Program-made: the position numbers and the translations under genes
NCBI GenBank assembly: GCA_019843655.1
Contig: JACDQD010000008.1
Location: 15,162,442-15,226,441, forward strand
Reading direction: 5' to 3'
DNA from: Lethocerus indicus
Lineage: Eukaryota; Arthropoda; Insecta; Hemiptera; Belostomatidae
Length of the DNA: 64,000 nucleotides
The notes under the pieces: generated by a model
The model's database searches: none
Seen by the model: only the letters and a program-made list of their open reading frames with translations
Told to the model about the DNA's origin: nothing
Shown: positions 51,156-61,813 of the stretch, piece after piece
Numbering within the stretch: the first letter of the stretch is position 1
Layout of the letters: the number at the start of each line of letters is the position of its first letter

Positions 51156-52830
51156 TGAAGGTATAATTGTTGTTGTGTAACTGGGTTTTATAAAATTTCT
51201 AATATTACTCGCAAGATTGATCCCTAAGAATCTAATGTTAGTTGGCATTCAAAACTGGGAAAATGGTCTTTTATCTAGGCTGAAATGCGAGCTCCATCTA
51301 ATAGTGGTAGTGGAAGTGAAAGTTGAATAGAAAGACAAACAGGTCTGAGAGCATCTTCGGGAACTCATCATGAGAGAGTTTGAACACGCTCCCACTGATC
51401 AATACCACCAATATATGATTCTCAAGAAAAATAAGAACTAATCAAAAATAACAAAATATCGTGAACACTACAAGAGGAATTTATGAAACGCAAAAATCCA
51501 ATTTTAATAACTATTATTATATGTAATTCAAAACCATTATAGTCAACATTGCTTTCTTACCTCTCTATTATAAGCATTAACATTACTCTCAGGAGCAACA
51601 TAAAGGAAAAACAATTTCCAGAGATCTACTGAAGTTTTTTTAGCTCTCACGAGTATGACTTAACATTTCGGATGACTGCACCCATCTACCCGTAATACGA
51701 GTAATGAGATGAACAGGCAAATAAAAACTGAATACATCGCTCTCGACCGGAACTTATTCACAGAAAGATATTCGATCTGGATCATGACCTGTATTAAAAC
51801 TGTGACAATCTATCACGTTTCAGGATTGCGTGGCTCATCACTCTCTCTGCAGATTAACTGACGTATACCGATCTAAAAATACGATTAAACGCATGTCAGC
51901 AAAATTAAATTTTACAAGTGATATTCGGTTTAAAAGACTAATACTTTTTTCGGAATTCACGTGGATATTTGTATTCGTATTATTTCCTGTACCGTGCTAG
52001 TATAGCCTGGATGATCTTCGGAGAAGGGATAAGGAATATTTAAAACATTTTTTATAACAAACATAAAATTTAATACACAACACTATGACATTTGATCTTT
52101 TTTGGATAGATGAGTTCCCACTAACTATGACTAACTAATGATGATAGCTGTAACTGGTCTAGACCCAGACCAAGTGAGCGCGAATCACTTGCCCTATTAA
52201 TCGCTCGGACGCGATTCAAATTAAATTACACACTAGATAGCTTCTTAGTGGATTTCAAATAACTCCGGAACACTTTAAAGAAGTAAAGTTATTAATAATA
52301 AAATACTTATCTCATCAGAAATAATGATCAATTCATAATTTAAAAGAAAGTCATGCGATTCCTTTCGCTAGAGACGGGGTTACTCAATCCGCTGGACCCG
52401 AAATGTTGGGAAAAGTTAATTGAAATAATTGATGAAGACAGGATGTTAAATCGTGATTATTGCTATTAATTGGTATCGTAAGATACGTTATTCATATTTT
52501 GGAAATCCTTACCCGAAAGACATTTATCGAGTTAGTATATTGGAAACAACTCTAAATGTCATCCAGACCATGAAAACAAAAGAGACATTATTTATTTATG
52601 TAAAGAATCAATTTTATATCTCGCAATTATTATTCCCTGTAGTGCAAGATAGTGTTTTTCGGAGACATTTCCGAAGAAAATAGACTTGATGACATTATTG
52701 GACGTGATGGGGGATCTTTTGCACGGTAGGGAGAACCCCGAGATAATTAATCCTAACCTCGCCCAACGGTACATTTATGTCGCGCGAATCACTCGAGTGT
52801 TAAATGAGCCGAGAAGAGAGAGAAGGCCCG

Positions 52831-52874
52831 GTGAGAGAGGGAGGGAGGGAGGGAGGAAGAGAGGGAGGGGGGGG
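52831..52874 (+). repeat. (GGGA)n tract with G-quadruplex motif and G8 run
   Basis: Four GGG runs separated by single A residues (52839-52853) satisfy the G-quadruplex pattern with 1-nt loops. A further GGG and a G8 run (52867-52874) follow. The tract lies about 350 bp upstream of the candidate promoter at 53.2 kb. Confidence 0.85.
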
Positions 52875-53192
52875 TCACTGAGCCAACGACTTCTATTTCT
52901 GTGTCGGGTCGGGCTCACTACCAGACGGTGGGACACACTGCTTCCAGCATCACCCAAGGACATTCATTATAGAACCAAAACCCGACGTTCCGTCACGTAC
53001 TTTCGTCGGCTGTACAAGGCTGGGCCCTTACCAACGCACCCTCTCACCCTCCATTTCTCCTCAACAACGAAACTAAAATAAAATATGTCGGAAATCTGGT
53101 CATGACGAGGTGCCCTTATAATACATTAATGGCTTTTGATTGTATTTAGTAGATGATAAGGTACGATAGCTAGGCATTTCGGTTGTATATAC

Positions 53193-53247
53193 TATAAAAC
53201 ATTTACCAGATTATTGTTTCAGTTGAGCGTGCACGCAGGAGGTAAGT
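53193..53247 (+). promoter_or_regulatory. Candidate TATA + initiator core promoter with short first exon
   Basis: TATAAAA at 53193-53199 is followed by TCAGTT at 53219-53224. With the A of TCAGTT (53221) as +1, the TATA box starts at -28. TCAGTT fits the arthropod initiator TCAKTY. A near-perfect donor GAG|GTAAGTA follows at 53241/53242, which would give a 21-nt non-coding first exon. The same bases could instead be an internal exon of 19 nt with acceptor TTATTGTTTCAG. A chance TATA/Inr pair cannot be excluded. Confidence 0.32.
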
Positions 53248-53390
53248 ATAAAATATTTAAAGTTTACATCAAACATAGAAATCATGCGAACCAGCATCTC
53301 GGTTGCCGATAGGGCATCCTGATTAAACTTAACCCACATACAAGTTTTGTTACTGAAATAGTTTCTTCCACCGTTGAAAAGAACTCCAAC

Positions 53391-53549
53391 ATGGAGGGGT
53401 CAGGGATCGCCGAATATAAATATCGAAAAGCCACGTTCCACGCTTACGGGTCGCGTTCCGGTCCAATTCGACCCAGCTGTCGCCCCCGAATTATTCAGAA
53501 GTCGAGAGGCGCCGGTCGAGAAAAACAGACCGCGGAAATGGAGCCTTGA
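53391..53549 (+). CDS. Hypothetical 52-aa basic small ORF downstream of the candidate promoter
   Basis: The frame opens at ATG 53391 in the context CAACATGG and ends at TGA 53547-53549. The 52-residue product starts MEGSGIAEYKYRKATFHAYG. It is rich in Arg/Lys, has a single Cys, and has no signal peptide or membrane segment. It sits in a GC-richer island about 170 bp after the candidate start site. A possible intron 53242-53361 (GTAAGTA to an AG after GTTACTGAAAT) would join the short first exon to it. I recognise no family. An open frame of this length in GC-rich DNA is common by chance, so the coding call is weak. Confidence 0.12.
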   Translation: MEGSGIAEYKYRKATFHAYGSRSGPIRPSCRPRIIQKSRGAGREKQTAEMEP

Positions 53550-54331
53550 CTTGATTCAGAATCGTCGACAAAACAATGGCCACCTGTATTCATTTTAATC
53601 ATTCGACTCCGCCGCCACAAAGGAGAAGTCTTCGCTTTGTCCCAGGATATTACTTCCTTGGCACAGCTGAATTTTCGGGCGAGCCGCTGAAACCCGCATA
53701 CCTCTACAAGTTCTGACAAATCACAACCATTGGAAAACATTCCCTACCGTTACCGAAGCCGGAATTAATTTCGGATGCGACTATAAATAATTCCCGAGTG
53801 TATTTAAAAGGGAATTAATTGTTTTTAAATGTCGGTTCGAGAGATTACAGCAGGGAGATACTGTGCTGGCACCGGGATTACATTTATTAAAGCCCCGCCA
53901 GGCACAAAAGCCCGGGGCGCAGCTAACCCCATTCACTCCATGCATGAAAACCACCCATTTGCGTGACAGCAGAAAGGCTCTTTCCTTAATTAGTATAATT
54001 GGTTAGCGTTTAATTATCTATCACCAGGTTATCGGAACAGTGTTTATTTGAGAATAATCATTCTCAACCCACAACCATATCTAACTCTTCCGCCAAGTTA
54101 ACAGGCTTTGCATTATAAGCAAACGAAGGCTGATTCTTACAAAAAATTATTATTTTTGCGATAGTACGTGCTTTATTAAATAAAATAATGGAAACAAACA
54201 AATCCAACGTATTTTATAAATTTCTGTGTGTATAAAAATAAAAGTATACGTAGAGTGATATTTTAAGTTAAATTTAAGTTACAAATTAATGTCTGGTATA
54301 AAGAGGCTAAGGAAAGTGTTAACCTTTACAG

Positions 54332-54451
54332 GAGGCGGGCGCTGACTCCTCTCCGTCGCGTTCCGCTCAGGCGGCGTCCAATTCTATTTCAGATGAACCG
54401 GAAATCTTTTCATTCCAATTGGCATTTGGTTTTAAAGGGGGCATGAATTAA
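54332..54451 (+). other. Possible terminal exon, 39 codons
   Basis: After an acceptor-like TTAACCTTTACAG (ending 54331) one frame stays open for 39 codons to TAA at 54449-54451. It reads EAGADSSPSRSAQAASNSIS and continues DEPEIF, a composition like a disordered acidic tail. No homology is recognised, and no polyadenylation signal is obvious close by. It lies on the opposite strand to the inferred host gene. It may simply be a GC-rich island. Confidence 0.1.
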
Positions 54452-56971
54452 AACTGTTAATGGGAGTGAGGCATCTCGGGCTGTGCCGGGAGAATGGAAA
54501 TACCGCAATCGTAAATTATTATGACTTACGACCGCTATTAATCGAGAGGAACATTTGACGGAGAAAGAGAACCGCTGGCAGAGTGCCACTCCCGGATCCG
54601 ATGCGCCTTCTTATATAAAACACTACATCTACAACACAAGATTAAACAGGGTCAAGAAAAAGTGGAACCAGGCCCTGTACAATGATCAACCCCAAGACGA
54701 AGGCCCGCAAGACAAACTATATTTATAACATCTGTAAGATATCATTTGTATTATTTCATTCAAGCTCAGATGTATTATACATCATATTATTATGTATTAA
54801 ATCATATTGGTGCTGGCGTTTTCCAACGATGTAATATTAATCTTCACCGATGTCATACCAGAATCCATAACCGGGAACACCACCATAATAACTATTTTAT
54901 TCAATGTTTTTACAGTTACTTCTGAGCGATATTTCAGTCGACTACTAGTCTTCGAACGATAAAGATGAATATTCAGTCAATCCGAATAAAACGAAAGTTG
55001 ACTCCAAGCTGAAATGTCAGTGGCGTGATAGTTCAAGCGAAATATTCAACGTGGAACCGGTCGGAGGTAAACTTGGTTTCATAGAAATCTGACAGGTAGT
55101 CCAGATACAATTTACAGTGCCGTGTAACGAACGAATAACAACCGGGACGTTTTATATTTATGAACACAAATATAATAAATCATTCATAAATCCTTAATAA
55201 GCGGTTAAGCTATTAAATACAGCCGAATACTCGCTAAGGAGGATAAACATGCAGATAATTGAACTATCAGAAAGGCTCGTTATATAAGATGCGAAAAGCA
55301 CTCTTGATTAAATGGTAGATTAATACCTATCACAAAATTCCCCTGAATGTCATAAAACGTTTATGTTCGATCTTGTATTTTTTTTGGTTATAACCCTGTT
55401 TTGATAAGAAGAGCTCACAAAAAAGCATTTAATTTCAGGCTTTTGGATCTTTTCTGACCAGTAACCAGTAATAGTTGTTAACATTGTTAATTTTATTTAT
55501 TTTTTACTCGTACTATTTATTCGCTCTAGCCTCGGCACAAAGCTAGTGCTAGAACCGTATAATTAACAATTGTCAATACCATATAATTGGTATAATATTA
55601 TCATTCTGTAGTAGTCCAATGATTACGGAATTCATTCCGCGGTTTGTTTTATGCAGGCGTATCGAAGATACGGGTCAACCTTTCAGGTAGATTGGTCCGG
55701 TTTAGTCCGACCGCATATTTCATCAGTTGAGGTGCCAGGGCCAACGTGTGTACCTGACGTGAGTCGTGAAAACGGCCAATATTTTCTGGGTAATGCCTGA
55801 AATTTTTAAGGGACCTCGAACTCACCAAATAATGTTTCAAGCGCCATTGTCCGACGCCGAAATTCCTGAACGGTGAGCGCGGCCCAAATATTTTTACTCA
55901 AAATTCGACGCTTTTAATGCGGCCCGCGGTTTTCAATATTTCGTGCCACGAAAACCATTCGTTTAACCATTTTTAAACGTATTTCGACATACATTTTGAT
56001 GAAGCCGCCTGCCGGACGATTTTAGATACAGGCACTCGACGAACAATGCCAAGTGAAAGTGAATGCAAACAATTAAAAATAGGGCGCGTTCGGATCAATT
56101 AGGCCATGGACAAACACACGTCGATAATAATAATCGTACGACATACCCTACTTTTCGCACAGTATCAAACTACCTTCATAACTGTGATTTAATGTCTGTA
56201 CAGGACATCTCGAGTTCGGTAATATCTGTTTCGTTAATTTACGTACCCAGGCCTGGTTAGGTTAGGCTAGGCTATATAAAATATTACAGTTATTATTTAA
56301 ATATATTTTAATTCCCGGTCTTCAGTTACTTTCCCACTTCCCTTACGGTAGGGGTTCGGGTTGTGGGGATTCATTAGGAATATGGATATCAAAAGTAGTG
56401 GTGGAACCCCTGGGTGCGTTAAGTGTGTGGTTTTACCTTTACACGCTATTCGTTATTATTTTCACGTGAAATTTCTCGCCCCGGCCGGACGAAATAAAAG
56501 CAGAGAGTACGGTCGAAAACCGAACAAAGCGAAGGAAAACGCCGCTAAGTAACGAGTCATGTCGGTTGTTGGACGGGGTCGGTCTATTAAGGCAAGTATA
56601 AATTCCACAAGAGCTACACGACTATTACATTTGTCCGGGGCCTCCCTCCCGCCCACCCACTCTCGCGTACTCCATTGTCCCTCCCTACAGAACAACCTCT
56701 CGGCATCCCCACATACCGGTCAAGTGCAAAACAGGTACATTGTGGACGGTGGATAACGCAAAAAACTGACTGAAAGCTTTTCCAGTCGCAAAAAAAATCT
56801 GGGCACACGCTCGAACCTCCAGCGGCAACTCCTGAACAGCAACGAAATTAACGGGGAAATAATGTAATTACATACTCTGTTTAAGAAAGACCCGCCGCAG
56901 ATTGGCTCTATTTTCGCGGAGCCAGATTCAACAGCGTTTGTGTTATGAGTGGAGAATAATAATTTTTTCAT

Positions 56972-57025
56972 ACCCAACTATACGGTTACTACGAGCTGTT
57001 TTTTAACCACTGTTCATAGTTGGGT
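56972..57025. repeat. Inverted repeat with 10-bp arms
   Basis: ACCCAACTAT (56972-56981) and ATAGTTGGGT (57016-57025) around a 34-nt loop. Outside these, AATAATAAT and ATTATTATT also face each other with a small offset, so the stem can extend with a bulge. Confidence 0.8.
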
Positions 57026-57374
57026 GATTATTATTTATTTCTTCTTAAGATTTGTAGATGCCCTGCCTTTAAATTGCGGTGTTCGTGTCTTAAACTATCG
57101 CATTTGGTTACCACCCGGTGTACAATAAGGCGTATAATTAAAACTATAGTTCTGGAAACAAATTATGCAAAACTAAAACTAATGTACGTAAGGATGTGTT
57201 TTTAAACGACATCCTCAAGCACGGTCAACATCAAAACCACAATGTCCCTTTTCCGTACATCACATTTGTCAGACATTTCCCGTAAATCTAAATTGGAATT
57301 AAAAAATAAAATATTTCGGCGTATAAAACGTATGCAAAAAAGGGGCTATCTTAATAAAAAATATATAAAGTTAG

Positions 57375-57412
57375 TAATAAATAAGATAATAAGATAAGAT
57401 AATAAATTTAAG
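57375..57412. repeat. Imperfect (AATAAGAT)-type minisatellite
   Basis: ATAAGATAATAAGATAAGAT and neighbours: short tandem units of AATAAG and ATAAG. Confidence 0.65.
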
Positions 57413-57916
57413 ATATTACGTGAAATATATTTTTCTACAAAGCCGCCGAAAGTTAATAGCCAATTCAAATACTACTCGTACTAACATTATATTTTGTTTT
57501 CATTTATTTCAAGAGCGTACTGGAAAATTTCAGACTGCACAGACAGAAATAAAGTGACGGCCTCCAGACAGCAGTAGAATTCGTCGCGTGATTCATTCAA
57601 ACTAGATGACTCACGGGGAAAATTAACAGGGCTCTTCTTACGTCGAATTTACAGGTCAACGACTGAATTTGAAGATATACGGACATACTTTATGTAACAT
57701 TTAAGTTGGGCTAAATCCGATCAAACGTAAGGGATATTAAAGAAAACAAGATATTATTTTTACAAGGTTCGCGAATTGATCGGGGTTACATAATGATAGG
57801 AAAAGCCTGTTAAAAAATACACTTATGAAATACCATCGTGACAGAAGCGCTACAACGTTCTCCTGAAAGGACTATATCGACTTCGAATATCCTATGGGCA
57901 CATTTCAAAACGTAAT

Positions 57917-57920
<4 letters not shown>

Positions 57921-57959
<39 letters not shown>
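57921..57959. repeat. (TA)19 microsatellite
   Basis: 39 bp of uninterrupted TA. Confidence 0.95.
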
Positions 57960-57963
<4 letters not shown>

Positions 57964-60900
57964 CATATTCAGTGCACTAGACATTGGCGCTATCTGGTGG
58001 ATAACATGTTAAAGAACTACACACACCGATTCAACCGCACCGCGAAATTATTGTAGTTTACGTTCAGCGGTGTGCAAATTAGTAAAGTGAAGATAAAAAT
58101 TAAAGAAAGGCTGTAAGGGTAGAATATACAACGGTTGCTGGGTCAAATCATCACCTCTGAAAGATAAGTAAATCAAAAGTGAAAATTACGAAACCAAGTA
58201 TAACCTTGAAGCAAATATTAGTACACGATAAGGACACTCGAACGCATCCGAAATTCGAGCGTTTTCAGACAAAATGCTACCTAAAAGGTCAATAACAACA
58301 GAAAACAGTTTTTACTAAGGATAAATGTCACTACAAACTGCGATTGGATAACTTAATTACGAAATCACAACTATATTAATACACTGCGAATAACTAAATG
58401 GAACGTGAAATCGAACAAACAGTAATATATGATAGTTAAAAAAGACTAATACGGCCTACTTAAATTAAATTACAATTACATTCATACTGCCAAAGGGAAT
58501 GTTATATAATAGAATCTCTTTAGGACTGAACTCTCTGTTGAACAAATATAAGCGTTGCTATTATTAATATTAATTTATAACTGGTTTTACTTTCATAGGA
58601 ACACCGAGTAAGCCTGAATATAAATGGAAAAAACAGGTTTAACCTCGTCCTTTAGCAATTTCAGATAAGATTCAAAATGAAAGCAACCCGACCAAAGTAG
58701 GCCAAGCAAGAAAACGGTAGTCGGGGAATTACAAATGTCGAGGGTGTGTGCCCGATATCTTTTTGGGTCGATAGATATTCATCTGCCAGGGGCATTAGAA
58801 CAAATTCAGACCCGCAGGAGGAAAATGGCCAAATTTAAAGACAAATACCTATTGGAACGAAAAACCGGATAATTGATTGCCCTTAATAGTATGGCATCGT
58901 ATATTCGGATAGAGTAAGGGAGGAGATCATTCAAGGCCACGTTAAACACACTCCTTATCTCAACGACCTTGTGCCAAGGCAGCAAGGTATTCTGCCTACC
59001 TAAGCGACGCGTCATTCGTGTCAAAAAGTCGCATAATTGGGTGGTTCCTTTTATCTTGACAATCACGTGAAAAAACACACAACAATTGTACTCAAAACCA
59101 GTAAGATGTACAAAAATAAAAGGTTAAAAAAGCGACGCACATAGTTGACCTTTCGTGCATGCAAAATAGCATCAGGCGATAATGCGCAGGGAATGCGTGG
59201 GCATCGACGTCCTGTATCAGGCATCTATATGATTAGATAGGCTTTTGAGTTATGAAAATAAAAATCGAGACTTTTAACAAACTATTGCAAAATAAATCAC
59301 TGGTGTGATGAGAAATTTATAATTCCCATCAGTTTTTAAAATCAAAGCGTAACAAAATATTAGGAAAAAAGAAAAGCACAGTACATCTGTACACCCACAA
59401 AATAAAGTAAAATGTAAATTATGGTACACTCAATCCTTTTTACTCCCTAGTGAAACAGTGAGAGGGGCCGATCTTTGGGACTATGCCAAGTTTTAGATAT
59501 CAACTATGACAATTCAAAGAATGTACCTATATAACGTCACATTAGCATAATAGTAAGAGGATTTACTAAGGGAACAAAACATTTGAGTTAATACGTATTA
59601 TTGCAATGAGAGAAGGGACAACATGAGAGGAGTCCCTTCCAACACCAGTACCACAGAATTTATTGCCAAATAGAAATATATTTTTGGAATTGGGTTTGAA
59701 CAGGCAGAGCCGTGAGTATCCCGCTTGGGGGCAATAATTTTCACGGGCCCCATGGAGTGGGGCGGAGGAAAAACGGTCAGAATTCGCGCCAGAACCTTCG
59801 GCGTCAGAAGAAAGGAATTCGCGAGGATGGGAAGCAGGGACGAGGACGAGGAGGAGGACGGAGCGTTTAAAAGGTGAACTGGGTCGACGGGGCTGAGGAA
59901 TTCCGGGAAGTTCGGAAATACCGACAGGCGCTCCCGCAGCCGCCGACATCCATCTTCCTCATCCTCCTTTCCTTAATGGCCTAAACCGATTGGCTGTCCG
60001 AACCTCCGACCACCAGAAACCTCTGTGCCTTGGCCCAAGGAAACGACAAAATAAACGGCAATTACCATTTCCAAGAAGGCACTGTGATTCTGTATTTTGA
60101 ATAATCCAATTCCAAGCTCCGTAAAATGTAAATTTAAAAAATATTATTTCCTTAATTTGCTCTCAGATAATCAAATTTTTTTTTTCCTATATAATGAAAC
60201 TTTCTAACCTGTTGCCCTTTCATTGCTGTTACCTTTTTATTCATTTTAGAGCCTGTGGTTACAAATAAGCAATAGTTTTTATTACATCAGTATCTCGCCT
60301 GTATAAACTGGGGGTATACAGTAATAAAGATGTTTTCAAAATTACTTTCATAATATCCAGCAACGTTTCATTATAAAAAAGCAAAAGCATGAAAAATATA
60401 GACGTTTAATATTCTTTTCGGGACCCGACCAAGAAATTTATATACTACGGGCGCATTTTCTTATCGTTTAAACAAATGGCGATAGCAGCAATCAATATTT
60501 AATGACAAATAAAAGCTCTCACGATGTATCGGTTTGTTGTCCGACCATCTTCAGAAGATAGCGTAATATGTGAATTGTGTGTGTTAACTAAAGCAAGGTA
60601 TAGCTGATTCAACTAACGACAACCTCTATGCATCCCTCCGCTATCATATGTCTATTATTGGTTTATTGTTGGTTTTACAATCCCTTAATGTTTACCAAAC
60701 TTAATTGGCTAACAAAATGATTACAGTTTGCTGATACTATGACGCACAAAGATCGAAACTATGGAAATAATTTTTTTTAATGGAAATAATGGACTCAAAC
60801 GTAAAGAACTTGGATATTCTGCGTAAATTTATGTAATTTAGTTTAAAATAGAAAATCAAATATAATTTAAATTTCGCATCACACTTACGGATCACATTTT

Positions 60901-61746
60901 TGTCGATAGATAAGAAGTGCATGTAAGAGAATCACATAAAATTATAATAATCGGAAAAATAATACAATACCAATTAAATTCGTATAAAAATGTTATCAGT
61001 AGGTGATTAAAGGGATTGTCAGTAGCCTGCTATCAATTACCTAGTAATCATGCTAACTCAATGATGAATTCGGTCGCGATCATTCTTGCGATCGGGTGCC
61101 TCCAAAAAGTTGATTTTGTTCTATTCTAAACCGCGGTTTCGGTTTCTCGTCATCTTGCGTAATATTCGGGCGGTCAATTCGTGAGGAATTCAGAAAGCTG
61201 AAGTTCCCAACAACGATGATATACCAAATCATCGGTGGGCATCTTAAAATTTAAACTGAACCAAGCCTGAGAAACGGAATGCAACCGCCGTTCAATATGT
61301 CCCACGCGAAGCTGTACATGACACACATCCATATTCCATTCGAGTCACGTACAAAAAGCCACCATTCTCGACATCTTGAACTTGAACTACGATACAGAGT
61401 TCCTCTGACTACTAAACCTTTGTACATAATTTTTCTTAGAAAATATACTTGGATTTCTTTACAAAACACCCATCTTAAGTCAATTCAAATGTGGAATTTT
61501 GTTTATTGAAACCTAACCTAAACGGCCACAGGAAATCCTATTTATAACACCTATATATTATACATTATCTTGTCAATTTCATATTGATCTCTAATATATC
61601 CGGCCAACAGTTTTAGTGTGCAACTATAACAGTGCAATTTCATTCGATAATAAAAATTTAACTTGCCTTGTCAGAGGTAGACTTAAAGACTCTGGTTCTG
61701 GGCAGAGTTTAAAGATAATCATCTTAAGGGAATCTGGTAAATGCCA

Positions 61747-61783
61747 ACTTACCTGCAACAAAACATAAAATATATTAGTAAAC
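61747..61783 (-). promoter_or_regulatory. Candidate recursive splice site (ratchet point) 1
   Basis: On the minus strand a 3' splice site runs directly into a 5' splice site with no exon between. The parts are TACTAATA (branch-point-like, 61773-61780), a T-rich tract TTTTATGTTTTGTTG, CAG, then GTAAGTT. The joint lies between 61753 (G of AG) and 61752 (G of GT). The branch adenosine would be about 22 nt upstream of the AG, a normal distance. Known for the class: such zero-nucleotide exons let long insect introns be removed in steps. A possible decoy donor AAG|GCAAGT lies 86 nt downstream (61665-61667). The call is by motif only; no transcript evidence is available. Confidence 0.55.
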
Positions 61784-61792
61784 TTTACTTTA

Positions 61793-61813
61793 TGATTATA
61801 ATATTTATAATCA
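61793..61813. repeat. 9-bp AT-rich hairpin beside ratchet point 1
   Basis: TGATTATAA and TTATAATCA around TAT. In minus-strand RNA it would sit just upstream of the branch-point sequence of the candidate ratchet point. Confidence 0.7.

Larger units (their letters stand above)
48004..52830. other. AT-rich non-coding DNA
   Basis: Only the interleaved inverted repeats at 49.3 kb, the G9 run and small direct repeats at 51.1 kb stand out. Confidence 0.6.
54452..61746. other. Non-coding DNA, mixed composition
   Basis: GC-richer patches at 56470-56720 and 59700-60060, the latter with a GAC/GAG purine tract. Two TTAGG-like units occur at 56255-56266. Beyond the simple repeats listed, no gene is recognisable. 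Confidence 0.55.

Noticed and set aside
52689..53081. 130-codon ATG frame on the plus strand, the longest ATG frame in the window, with its stop overlapping AATAAA
   Set aside because: Its middle is a translation of the GGGA purine tract and its ends match nothing known. Length is explained by low complexity and GC content.
56255..56266. GGTTAGGTTAGG, and CCTAACCTAA at 61512-61521, resembling the insect telomere repeat TTAGG
   Set aside because: Only two units each, which is expected by chance in AT-rich DNA.
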